Assembly (NCBI GenBank): GCA_029879725.1
Contig: JAOUPR010000001.1
Span: forward strand, 97,720 to 161,719
Origin: Gemmatimonadota bacterium
GTDB taxonomy: Bacteria > Gemmatimonadota > Gemmatimonadetes > Longimicrobiales > Gaopeijiaceae
Length of the DNA: 64,000 nt
Direction: 5' to 3'
The position numbers were made by a program, and so were the translations under genes. A model generated the notes under the pieces. It was not told the origin of the DNA. It did not search any database and was given only the letters and a program-made list of their open reading frames with translations. Below, piece after piece: positions 25,853 to 33,057 of the stretch (positions within the stretch are counted from its first letter, which is position 1; each line of letters starts with the position of its first letter).

Positions 25853-27004
25853 ATGCCCGAGAAGATGAACCGACGCGACTTCGTGCGGACCGCCTCCGCG
25901 GCCGCCGTGATCCCCCCGACCCTCGCTTCCCTGGGGGCGGCCACGCCGAGACCCACGGGGCACACCCCGGACGGAAGCCGCTGGCCCGGGTACGCGGGCG
26001 CGGTGGTGATCGACTGCCTGGCATCCCCCGGCCTCTTCAACGTCCCGGTGAACCCGCCCCTCACGCCGGAGATGATCCGGTACGCCGTGGAGTCGGGGAT
26101 CACCGCGGTGAACGTGACCGTGAGCGGCGGTGACTTCGAGTCCACCATGCGCAGGATGTCTCCCCGGGTGGCGGACGTGCACCGGTATCCGGAAGCCTTC
26201 CGCCAGGTCCGCGACGTGGCGGGCCTCCTGGCCGCGAAGGAAGAGGGTCGACTGGGGCTCATCTTCGGATTCCAGGACACCATGCCCATCGAACGCGACC
26301 TGTCCAAGCTCGACGTCTTCCACGACCTGGGGGTGAAGATCATCCAGCTCACCTACAACGTGAGGAACTTCGTGGGCGACGGATGCCTCGAGCCCGGAAA
26401 CGCCGGGCTCAGCACCTTCGGGCGCCAGGTGGTGGAGCGCATGGACGAGTTGGGGATCCTGGTGGACCTGGGGCACTGCGGGCAGCGCACCACCGCCGAA
26501 GGGATCGCCGCCTCGAAGAATCCGGTGGCCATCACCCACTCGGGGTGCTCGGCGGTGGAGCCCCACCCGCGCAGCAAGCGCGACGAGGAGCTCCGCGCCA
26601 TGGCCGACGGCGGCGGAGTCGTGGGGATCTACCTCATGCCCTTCCTCACTCCCGGGCGTGTCCCCACCGCCGCCGATGTCCTCGACCACATCGAGCACGC
26701 CATCCAGGTGTGCGGCGAGGATCACGTGGGGATCGGAAGCGATCTCTCCACCACCCCCATCGACGGGTCGGACGAATACTGGAAGATGCATCGGACGTTC
26801 GTGGCCGGACGCATCGAAGCGGGGATCGCCGCGCCCAACGAACACCCGGACATCCTCTTCACCGTGCCCGAGCTCAACTCTCATCGCCGTATGGACCTCC
26901 TGGCCGACGCCATGGCCGCCCGGGGCCACACGTCCGCCCGCATCGAGAAGGTGTTGGGCGGCAACTTCCTGAGACTCTTCCGCGACGTATGGGGAGCCGC
27001 ATGA
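25853..27004 (+). CDS. M19 (membrane dipeptidase) family protein with altered metal site
   Basis: A 383-residue TIM-barrel protein with a twin-arginine signal (NRRDFVRTASAAAVIPP). Barrel motifs of renal-dipeptidase-like enzymes are present: DLGHCGQRTT and AITHSGCSAV (metal His residues) and VGIGSDLSTTP (catalytic Asp). However, the usual N-terminal HxD is replaced by IDCLASPG, and the bridging Glu region reads IFGFQDT with Gln. ATG 25853 is used; ATG 25865 would also keep the signal. The gene overlaps the selenoprotein-like gene (ATGA). Hydrolysis of dipeptides is the family activity, but the missing ligands make a changed substrate or mononuclear chemistry possible. Confidence 0.85.
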   Translation: MPEKMNRRDFVRTASAAAVIPPTLASLGAATPRPTGHTPDGSRWPGYAGAVVIDCLASPGLFNVPVNPPLTPEMIRYAVESGITAVNVTVSGGDFESTMRRMSPRVADVHRYPEAFRQVRDVAGLLAAKEEGRLGLIFGFQDTMPIERDLSKLDVFHDLGVKIIQLTYNVRNFVGDGCLEPGNAGLSTFGRQVVERMDELGILVDLGHCGQRTTAEGIAASKNPVAITHSGCSAVEPHPRSKRDEELRAMADGGGVVGIYLMPFLTPGRVPTAADVLDHIEHAIQVCGEDHVGIGSDLSTTPIDGSDEYWKMHRTFVAGRIEAGIAAPNEHPDILFTVPELNSHRRMDLLADAMAARGHTSARIEKVLGGNFLRLFRDVWGAA

Positions 27005-27669
27005 TCCGACACCTGCCCGCGCTCGTCTTCCCCGCCTTCCTGGCCGCCCTCGTGTCCGGCTGCGTGGCGGAGTCGCATCCCGACGCTCCGGCGGACGGCA
27101 CGCCCCTGGAGACCCGCATCGCCCTGGGCCCCGTCGACGGGCACGACCTTCCCGGGGTGGACCTGGACCGCGTCGCCGTGGGAGACACCGCCCCCGATTT
27201 CTCCCTGGTCTCGTATCGGGGACCCGTGGTGACGCTCTCCGACTTCCGCGGTGAGAAGGACGTGGTCCTGGTCTTCTACCGGGGACACTGGTGACCCTGG
27301 TGCGCCCGTCAGCTCGGGGAGCTGAGAGACCTGCTGGACGAGGAGACGAGCGCCACCACGCAGATCGTGGCCGTCTCGGCGGAGACCCGCGAGAAGCAGC
27401 AGATGATGATCGACCGGATCGCGGCGGAGGGAGGTGACCCCCCCACCTTCATCATGCTCCAGGACGAGGCGCACCGGGTCATCGACCGGTACGGGATCTT
27501 CAACGAGGCCAGCGCCGAGGACCGCCCGATCCCCCACCCCACCACCCTGGTCATCGACAGGAACGGCATCGTCCGTTGGCGCATGACCGAGGTGAACTAC
27601 AAGATCCGCCCCGAGAACGCCGACATCCTGGCCGCGCTGAGGGCGCTGGAGGGGCCGGCCCGCCCCTGA
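27001..27669 (+). CDS. Peroxiredoxin-like (AhpC/TSA) lipoprotein, probable selenoprotein with in-frame UGA
   Basis: Read through the TGA at 27292-27294, this is one continuous 222-residue thioredoxin-fold protein. It begins with a lipoprotein signal (AALVSGC, Cys21), then VGDTAPDFSLVSYRGPVVTLSDFRG, VVLVFYRGHW, the UGA as residue 98, and PWCARQLGELRDLL. The UGA occupies the first position of a redox CPWC motif, where peroxiredoxin relatives have the peroxidatic cysteine; the result would be UPWC. A stem-loop fitting a bacterial SECIS lies directly downstream. The C-terminal half has PTTLVIDRNGIVRWR. The start overlaps the M19 gene stop. Alternatives are a true nonsense mutation or a base error. 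Confidence 0.75.
27309..27325 (+). promoter_or_regulatory. Candidate bacterial SECIS element
   Basis: A perfect seven-base-pair stem (TCAGCTC at 27309-27315 with GAGCTGA at 27319-27325) closes a GGG loop at 27316-27318. The loop starts 21 bases after the in-frame TGA at 27292-27294. This meets the known bacterial SECIS rules: apical loop 16-37 bases from the UGA, small loop, and a G in its first two positions. A lower GGT/ACC pairing (27299-27301 with 27329-27331) could extend the helix through an internal loop. SelB would bind the loop and recruit selenocysteinyl-tRNA. Confidence 0.65.
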
Positions 27670-27809
27670 TCCGGCGAGTCGGCCGCGGCGAGGTGGATTT
27701 CGCCGCCGGGGAGGTGCACAACCCGGCGGGTGGTGCTACCGTTGGAGGTTTCGTTTCCGTACCCTCCGTCCCCCGGCCGGGGACCGCCCTCCGGCCGCCA
27801 CTGGTCGCC

Positions 27810-30068
27810 ATGTTCGCCTTCCGTTTCGGAGCTGCCCTCGCGGCGGCCACCCTCGTCGCCGCGGTACACCCCCATCCCGGCTCGGCCCAGTCCGCCCAGC
27901 CACGCCCCACCGCCACGGTCACCCGCATCTCCACGCCCCCGGTCATCGACGGCCATCTCGACGACGACGTCTGGGCGCAGGGCCCCGCCATCACCCGCTT
28001 CATCCAGCGCGAGCCGGTGGAAGGAGAGGCGGTCTCCGAGGCCACCGAGGTACGCATCCTCTCCGACGGAGAGGCGTTGTACGTGGGGGCGTGGCTCCAC
28101 GACCGCGAGCCCGACGCCATCACCATGGGCGAGCGGATGCGCGACGCGGACCTGGAGCGCGGGGACTTCTTCGGTATCATCCTGGACACGTACCGCGACC
28201 GCCAGAACGGCTTCATCTTCTCCACGACCCCGGCATCCATCGAGTACGATGCCCAGGTGGTGAAGGAGGGTCAGGGGGGAGGCGTGTACCAGCGGGGCCA
28301 GAGCCGCCAGCAGTCCGGCTCCATGGGCGGGCTGAACGTGAACTGGGACGGGAGCTGGGAGGTGGCCACCTCCCGCGACGATCGGGGATGGTACGCCGAG
28401 TTCCGCATCCCCTTCTCCACGCTGCGCTACGGAAGCGGGGACGTGCAGACGTGGGGGATGAACCTGGTGCGCCGCATCCGCCGCAAGAACGAGGAGTCCT
28501 TCTGGTCTCCCGTGGCACGCCAGTTCGACCTCATGCGCCTCTCCATGGCCGGCGACCTGGAGGGTGTGGACGTGCCCACGCAGCGGGCGGGCACGGTGAC
28601 CCCCTTCGTCCTGGGCGCGGCGAATCGGAACTACTCCGCCGACCCCGCCACCACGGACTATCCCAAGGAGGCCGGCTTCGACGCCAAGTTCAGCATGAAC
28701 AGCCTCACGCTGGACCTCACGGCCAACACCGACTTCGCCCAGGTGGAGGTGGACGAGCAGCGCACCAACCTCACCCGCTTCCCCCTCTTCTTCCCGGAGA
28801 AGCGCCCCTTCTTCCTGGAGAACGCGGGGCTATTCAGCGCGGGCACGCCCCAGGCGGCGGACCTGTTCTTCACACGGCGCATCGGGATCACGCCGCGGGG
28901 CACGCAGGTGCCCATCCTGGGAGGGGGCCGACTCACCGGAAAGGTGGGCGGAACCGGCGTCGGGTTCATGCAGATCTTCACCGACGAGGTTTCCGGCGAG
29001 GTCGCGGAGAACTCCTTCACCGTGGGGCGCGTGACCCGCGAACTTCCCAGCCGGTCACGGGTGGGAGCCATCTTCGTGCAGCGCCGGGCCACCCAGGACG
29101 GCTCGGACTTCAACCGCACCTGGGGCGTGGACGGAAGGATGGGCGTGGGCGAAGCGCTCACCCTGGACGTCTGGGCGGCGCGTACCGAGACCTCCCCCGT
29201 CTATCTCGCGCCCGGCGAAGAGACCGGCCGCGAAGACGGATACGCCTTTCTCGCCCAGTATTCCTCCCGGGAGTGGAGCGGACGCCTGCGCCTCATGCAG
29301 ATCGGCGAGGACTTCAACCCCGAGGTGGGCTTCGTGGACCGGGTGGGGTATCGGCACGTGGAGGCGAGCCTGGAGCGGATCTTCCGCTTCCCCGGGATCT
29401 CGTGGTGGCGGGAGTCCAATCCCCACGTCACCTATCGCAGCTACTGGGACTTCGAGGGATTCCAGGAGACGGGGTACCTGCACATCGACGGCGAGATCAA
29501 GTTCGAGGGCGGGGGACGCTTCGGTCCCGAGCTCAACATCGCCACCGAGGGGCTGAAGGAGCCGTACCGCGTCCACCAGACCAGCACCGACACCATCTTC
29601 ATCCCCGCCGGCACGTACACCAGTTACATCAACTCGTGGGACTACGGCTCGGATCCCAGCAAGCCCTTCTCCTTCCTGGGGCGCGCCGACTTCGGTGGCT
29701 TCTACACGGGAAACCGGTATGGCGGGAACGTGACCGTCAGCTACCGGAAGGGAGAGACCCTCTCCACCTCGCTCCTGGTGGACCACAACGTGGTGCGCCT
29801 GCCCGAGGGCGATTTCGACGTCACGCTCCTGGGAGCCCGCGTGGGGTACTTCTTCACGCCGCGCATCTTCGTCCAGTCTCTGATCCAGTACAGCGATCAG
29901 GCGGAGGTCTGGTCGGCCAACGTGCGCTTCGGTTGGTTGAGCACCGCGGGCACGGGCCTGTACGTGGTGTACAACGGCGCGCAGCACACGACCTCGCTGG
30001 GCGAGTACGGCGAGCCCGTGGCCCGGGGGTTGATCATCAAGTACGCGCGGCAGGTACGGCTGTTCTGA
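27810..30068 (+). CDS. DUF5916 exported protein with N-terminal CBM9-like domain
   Basis: A 752-residue protein from ATG 27810, which opens a signal peptide (FRFGAALAAATLVAAVHPHPGSAQ). Residues 35-210 resemble a family 9 carbohydrate-binding domain (PPVIDGHLDDDVWAQ, SDGEALYVGAWLHD, WYAEFRIPFSTLRYG). The rest is a DUF5916 beta-rich region with FPLFFPEKRPFFLENAGLF, a hallmark of the family, and many amphipathic strands ending in RQVRLF, with a terminal Phe that suggests an outer-membrane barrel. These proteins are abundant in Gemmatimonadota and Bacteroidota; their function is unknown, although a link to exported peptidases or polymer use is often assumed from context. Confidence 0.85.
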   Translation: MFAFRFGAALAAATLVAAVHPHPGSAQSAQPRPTATVTRISTPPVIDGHLDDDVWAQGPAITRFIQREPVEGEAVSEATEVRILSDGEALYVGAWLHDREPDAITMGERMRDADLERGDFFGIILDTYRDRQNGFIFSTTPASIEYDAQVVKEGQGGGVYQRGQSRQQSGSMGGLNVNWDGSWEVATSRDDRGWYAEFRIPFSTLRYGSGDVQTWGMNLVRRIRRKNEESFWSPVARQFDLMRLSMAGDLEGVDVPTQRAGTVTPFVLGAANRNYSADPATTDYPKEAGFDAKFSMNSLTLDLTANTDFAQVEVDEQRTNLTRFPLFFPEKRPFFLENAGLFSAGTPQAADLFFTRRIGITPRGTQVPILGGGRLTGKVGGTGVGFMQIFTDEVSGEVAENSFTVGRVTRELPSRSRVGAIFVQRRATQDGSDFNRTWGVDGRMGVGEALTLDVWAARTETSPVYLAPGEETGREDGYAFLAQYSSREWSGRLRLMQIGEDFNPEVGFVDRVGYRHVEASLERIFRFPGISWWRESNPHVTYRSYWDFEGFQETGYLHIDGEIKFEGGGRFGPELNIATEGLKEPYRVHQTSTDTIFIPAGTYTSYINSWDYGSDPSKPFSFLGRADFGGFYTGNRYGGNVTVSYRKGETLSTSLLVDHNVVRLPEGDFDVTLLGARVGYFFTPRIFVQSLIQYSDQAEVWSANVRFGWLSTAGTGLYVVYNGAQHTTSLGEYGEPVARGLIIKYARQVRLF

Positions 30069-30079
30069 GGCAGACGGGG

Positions 30080-30406
30080 ATGCACGTGAACGCGGACGAG
30101 GACGTCCTGGCCCAGGCGGCCGCATGGCGCGGCGGTGGACACGCCGTGGCCCTGGCCACCGTCATCGGCACGTGGGGCTCGGCCCCCCGGGCCGCCGGGA
30201 GCCACATGGCCATCTGCGACACGGGAGCCTTCGTGGGCTCGGTGTCCGGAGGGTGCGTGGAGGGCGCCGTGGTCCACGAGGCGAGGGAAATCATGGAGTC
30301 GGGTGAGCCGAAGGTCCTCGAGTACGGGGTGACCGACGACATGGCATGGGAGGTCGGGCTGGCCTGCGGCGGGCGGGTCTCGATCTACGTGGAGCCGGTC
30401 TCGTGA
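30080..30406 (+). CDS. XdhC/CoxI family, N-terminal domain protein
   Basis: A 108-residue protein made only of the XdhC_CoxI N-terminal domain: ALATVIGTWGSAPRAAGSHMAI and GSVSGGCVEGAVVHEA are the family signatures. In full-length XdhC/CoxF this domain is joined to a Rossmann domain; here that part is the next gene, whose GTG start overlaps this stop (GTGA). XdhC proteins insert sulfurated molybdenum cofactor into xanthine- or CO-dehydrogenase-type enzymes. No molybdenum hydroxylase gene is adjacent; the cox operon lies 21 kb downstream and has its own copy. Confidence 0.85.
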   Translation: MHVNADEDVLAQAAAWRGGGHAVALATVIGTWGSAPRAAGSHMAICDTGAFVGSVSGGCVEGAVVHEAREIMESGEPKVLEYGVTDDMAWEVGLACGGRVSIYVEPVS

Positions 30407-31122
30407 ATCCCGCCCTCCTGGCCGAGCTGCTCGAGGCCCGCCGGGGGAAGGAGACGGTGGTTCTGGCCACCCGGCTGGGCGACGGTGCGCAGGTGCTCCT
30501 CCGGCCGTACGGCGAACACGATGGAGCAGGCAGCGCCGCGGACGGCGGCTGGCCCGTGGCCGAGGCCCGCCGTGCCCTCGAGGAGGATCGCTCCTTCGTG
30601 GTGGAGACGGAGGCCGGCGACGTGTTCCTGCGGGCCTACAATCCTCCGGTGCGGCTGGTCCTGGTGGGGGCGGTTCACATCGCGCAGCCCCTGGCCCGCC
30701 TGGCCACCGAAGCGGGGATGGACGTGCTCGTGGTGGACCCCCGTTCGGCGTGGGCGACCCCGGAGCGCTTCCCCGGCGTCCACCTGGTTCACGCGTGGCC
30801 CCAGGACGCGATTCCGGGACTCGGGCCCGACCGGCGCACAGGGGTGGTCACGCTCACCCACGACCCCAAGGTGGACGACCCGGCCCTGGTGGCGGCCCTG
30901 AACACCCCCGCCTTCTACATCGGCGCGCTGGGGAGCCGGGGGACCCACGGGAAACGGCTGGCGCGCCTCCGGGAGGAGGGTTTCGGGGACGAAGCGCTGG
31001 CGCGCATCCACGGCCCGGTGGGGCTGGACATCGACGCGCGCACCCCCGCGGAGATCGCCGTGTCGATCCTGGCGGAAGTGGTGGCGGAGTCGAGGAAGCC
31101 CGCGCGGCGCGAACGCGCGTAA
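30403..31122 (+). CDS. XdhC family, C-terminal Rossmann domain protein
   Basis: A 239-residue protein from GTG 30403 overlapping the preceding stop. The centre carries the XdhC Rossmann fold: LVLVGAVHIAQPLARLATEAGMDVLVVDPR, then VVTLTHDPKVDDPALVAALNTPAFYIGALGSRGTHGKRLARL and GLDIDARTPAEIAVSILAEVV, the typical end of XdhC proteins. It completes the split XdhC begun at 30080 and would help mature a molybdenum hydroxylase in the cytoplasm. A small stem (GTGGGG/CCCCAC, 31142-31158) follows the gene. Confidence 0.85.
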   Translation: MNPALLAELLEARRGKETVVLATRLGDGAQVLLRPYGEHDGAGSAADGGWPVAEARRALEEDRSFVVETEAGDVFLRAYNPPVRLVLVGAVHIAQPLARLATEAGMDVLVVDPRSAWATPERFPGVHLVHAWPQDAIPGLGPDRRTGVVTLTHDPKVDDPALVAALNTPAFYIGALGSRGTHGKRLARLREEGFGDEALARIHGPVGLDIDARTPAEIAVSILAEVVAESRKPARRERA

Positions 31123-31141
31123 GGCGAATTCCCTCACCCCG

Positions 31142-31158
31142 GTGGGGCGATTCCCCAC
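31142..31158 (+). other. Short inverted repeat between xdhC pair and cytochrome cluster
   Basis: A six-base stem, GTGGGG (31142-31147) and CCCCAC (31153-31158), with a CGATT loop lies 20 bases after the XdhC stop. No T-run follows, so it is at best a weak or Rho-assisted terminator. It marks the boundary before the cytochrome locus. A TATAAA hexamer at 31195-31200 is a possible -10 element for the next gene, but no convincing -35 is visible. Confidence 0.3.
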
Positions 31159-31257
31159 TCCACGAGGCGGCACTCCCCCGGTTTCGACGCACGGGTATAA
31201 AGCGTAATCATGCAGAGGTACCGTGGGTTTCCACCCCACCCTCTCGCCGAGCACCGG

Positions 31258-32034
31258 ATGATCGCGCGCATCACCAGCACTGTCTGCCCCGGAACGCACG
31301 GGCGCTCGGCGCGCCCCGCCTGCTTCACGTTGGCCGTCCTGGGCGCGCTGGTCGTGGGACCCGGCAACGTCGCCGGCATGGACGCGGTACGCCCCAGCCT
31401 GAGCTGGCTACACGTGGCGCCGGACCCCGCGACGCAGGTCGCCAAACCCTTCGACCACAATCGTCACACCTCCGTCGCGTGCGCCACCTGCCACACGAGC
31501 GGGACTTCGGTGGTCCGCAACAACCCCGCGTGGTGCGCGAACTGCCACCATGGGAACAGGCCCGAAGGGCAGTGCGTGCGCTGCCATCGGTCCGGGGAGC
31601 TGCAGGGCCTGAAGGTGGAGACGCCCTTCAACCTCCCGGGCGGCCTGGCGGAGCGCTCTCTCGACTTTCCCCACGAAGCGCACGCACCCGTGGGTTGCTC
31701 GGCGTGCCACGGTCGTCCCCCGCGGGCGGTATCCGACGACTTCGCGTGTGCGTCGTGCCACGAGGAACACCACGGATCCGCCGAGGTGAACTGCCTCGGA
31801 TGCCACAACGGACCTCCCTCGTGGGCCCACGAAGAGAGCCTCGTGCACAATACGTGTGCCGGCGGACTGTGCCACAAGAACTTCGATCCCGGCGACGTGG
31901 GGCGGTGGGCCCGGCCCGTGTGCACGGCCTGCCACCAGGCGTTCTCCCAGGAGGATTCCCTCCCCCCGATACCGGGGATGTCGCCACGCGACACGCTCCC
32001 CGTGTCGGGAAATCCCCCACGAACCCATCCGTAA
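31258..32034 (+). CDS. Octahaem c-type cytochrome, exported
   Basis: A 258-residue cytochrome with eight haem motifs: seven CxxCH (CATCH, CANCH, CVRCH, CSACH, CASCH, CLGCH, CTACH) and one CxxxxCH (CAGGLCH) near the C-terminus. The hydrophobic core ACFTLAVLGALVVGP gives a signal peptide from ATG 31258; ATG 31210 is a longer alternative. Axial His candidates include FDHNRHT and FPHEAHAP, the spacing seen in cytochrome c3/c7-type proteins. It is expected in the periplasm or at the cell surface as an electron carrier, and opens the 54-haem locus. Confidence 0.85.
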   Translation: MIARITSTVCPGTHGRSARPACFTLAVLGALVVGPGNVAGMDAVRPSLSWLHVAPDPATQVAKPFDHNRHTSVACATCHTSGTSVVRNNPAWCANCHHGNRPEGQCVRCHRSGELQGLKVETPFNLPGGLAERSLDFPHEAHAPVGCSACHGRPPRAVSDDFACASCHEEHHGSAEVNCLGCHNGPPSWAHEESLVHNTCAGGLCHKNFDPGDVGRWARPVCTACHQAFSQEDSLPPIPGMSPRDTLPVSGNPPRTHP

Positions 32035-32037
32035 CCA

Positions 32038-32057
32038 TTCCCACGAGCCCATGGGAA
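32038..32057 (+). other. Inverted repeat downstream of the octahaem cytochrome
   Basis: TTCCCA (32038-32043) and TGGGAA (32052-32057) form a six-base inverted repeat with an eight-base spacer, starting four bases after the stop of the octahaem gene. There is no T-run. It may act as a weak terminator or protein-binding dyad at the start of the intergenic region that also contains the CRP-like site. Confidence 0.3.
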
Positions 32058-32098
32058 CAATTCCTGCGGCAAAGCCCGTACCCTGCAGTGAATATTAT

Positions 32099-32116
32099 TT
32101 GTGACACTTTTCACAA
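32099..32116 (+). promoter_or_regulatory. CRP-like binding site
   Basis: TTGTGACACTTTTCACAA is a perfect dyad of TTGTGA and TCACAA with a six-base spacer, which matches the core TGTGA-N6-TCACA of CRP/Clp-type regulators. It stands out in AT content from its surroundings and lies about 95 bases upstream of the tetrahaem cytochrome start at 32212, a usual distance for an activator site. FNR-type sites would read TTGAT-N4-ATCAA, so CRP-like is the better fit. Confidence 0.6.
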
Positions 32117-32211
32117 GCGCTTCCGAGGATCTGACAATGACACGGACCACCTGCCCCAAGACGCGAAGCGCGACTCACCCATTCCGCCATATGTGCGGGG
32201 AGGTACTTCCA

Positions 32212-32910
32212 GTGAAACGCCTTTTGTCATTCGCGGCCGGCTCTGCCCTGCTGCTCGTGCTGACCACGCCTGCCTGGGCACAGGTGCCTACCGGGATCGT
32301 CGGGTCAGCCCACGATTTCTCGGACGAGACCACGTGGAACCCGTCCGGAGAGGTCTGCATCGTGTGCCACACCCCCCACTCCGCTGGGGGAGCCGCCGAT
32401 GGTCCACTCTGGAACCATACGTCGACCACGACCGAGTACACGCCTTATTCCAGCCCCTTCGGCACACTGCAGGGCACGATCGGAACTACCGCCGCCGTCC
32501 CCACCGGCGTGTCGAAGATGTGCCTGAGCTGCCATGACGGCTCCATTGCACTCAACGATTTCGCGGGAGCCGCTGGAACTCCCGTGATCATCGATGCTGC
32601 AACCGGGTACAACGACATTTCCACCATCACCGGACTGCTCGATACGGATGGTAGCGACGACCACCCGATCTCCATCACCTTTACGACGGCGACGGCCTCC
32701 GCCGACGGGTTCTTGCATAATCCGTCCTCGCGAACGTTCACCTGGGGTTCGGCAACGCCCACCATCCAGGTCGGAATGCTCCGCCAGGACAAGGTCGAGT
32801 GCTCGTCGTGCCACGACGTTCACAATGAGCGCGGACTCGCGGTGGGCTCGGCGCTTCTCAAGGTAACGAACGCCGGCAGCGCCCTCTGCCTGACGTGCCA
32901 CAACAAGTAA
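32212..32910 (+). CDS. Tetrahaem c-type cytochrome, exported (possible extracellular cytochrome)
   Basis: The GTG at 32212 is chosen because GGGGAGG lies eight bases upstream and it opens a clean signal peptide (KRLLSFAAGSALLLVLTTPAWAQ); in-frame ATGs at 32137 and 32191 lack both. The 232-residue product has four haem motifs: CIVCHTPH, CLSCHDG, CSSCHDVHN and CLTCHNK, with GSAHDFS at the mature N-terminus and DDHPIS in the middle. This pattern recurs in the tetrahaem cytochrome at 49950. The wide spacing and exported nature resemble OmcE-like nanowire cytochromes, but that link is a hypothesis. Confidence 0.85.
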   Translation: MKRLLSFAAGSALLLVLTTPAWAQVPTGIVGSAHDFSDETTWNPSGEVCIVCHTPHSAGGAADGPLWNHTSTTTEYTPYSSPFGTLQGTIGTTAAVPTGVSKMCLSCHDGSIALNDFAGAAGTPVIIDAATGYNDISTITGLLDTDGSDDHPISITFTTATASADGFLHNPSSRTFTWGSATPTIQVGMLRQDKVECSSCHDVHNERGLAVGSALLKVTNAGSALCLTCHNK

Positions 32911-32964
32911 CCTCGGGGCCGGCTCTTTCAGGATGAAAGTGCCCATCGTACTGATAGGTTCCCA

Positions 32965-32994
32965 GGGTGGGCCGGCAAGGATGCCGACCCACCC
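32965..32994 (+). terminator. Strong hairpin after the tetrahaem cytochrome
   Basis: GGGTGGGCCGGCA (32965-32977) pairs with TGCCGACCCACCC (32982-32994) over 13 positions with one mismatch and an AGGA loop. No T-run follows. It sits between the tetrahaem cytochrome and the NHL/hexahaem/porin genes and could act as a partial terminator or an mRNA-stabilising end, giving higher expression of the cytochrome than of the downstream genes. Confidence 0.5.
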
Positions 32995-33057
32995 TACAGC
33001 ACCAAGCGGATAGAATTCTTCGGTACCTGCCCTAGTTTTCAGGGAGTTCAGTCCACA

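Noticed and set aside
27001..27294. Reading the peroxiredoxin-like gene as a pseudogene broken by a stop codon
   Set aside because: The stop is a TGA at the exact redox Cys position, the downstream frame is intact and a SECIS-like stem follows, so selenocysteine is the simpler explanation, though not proven.
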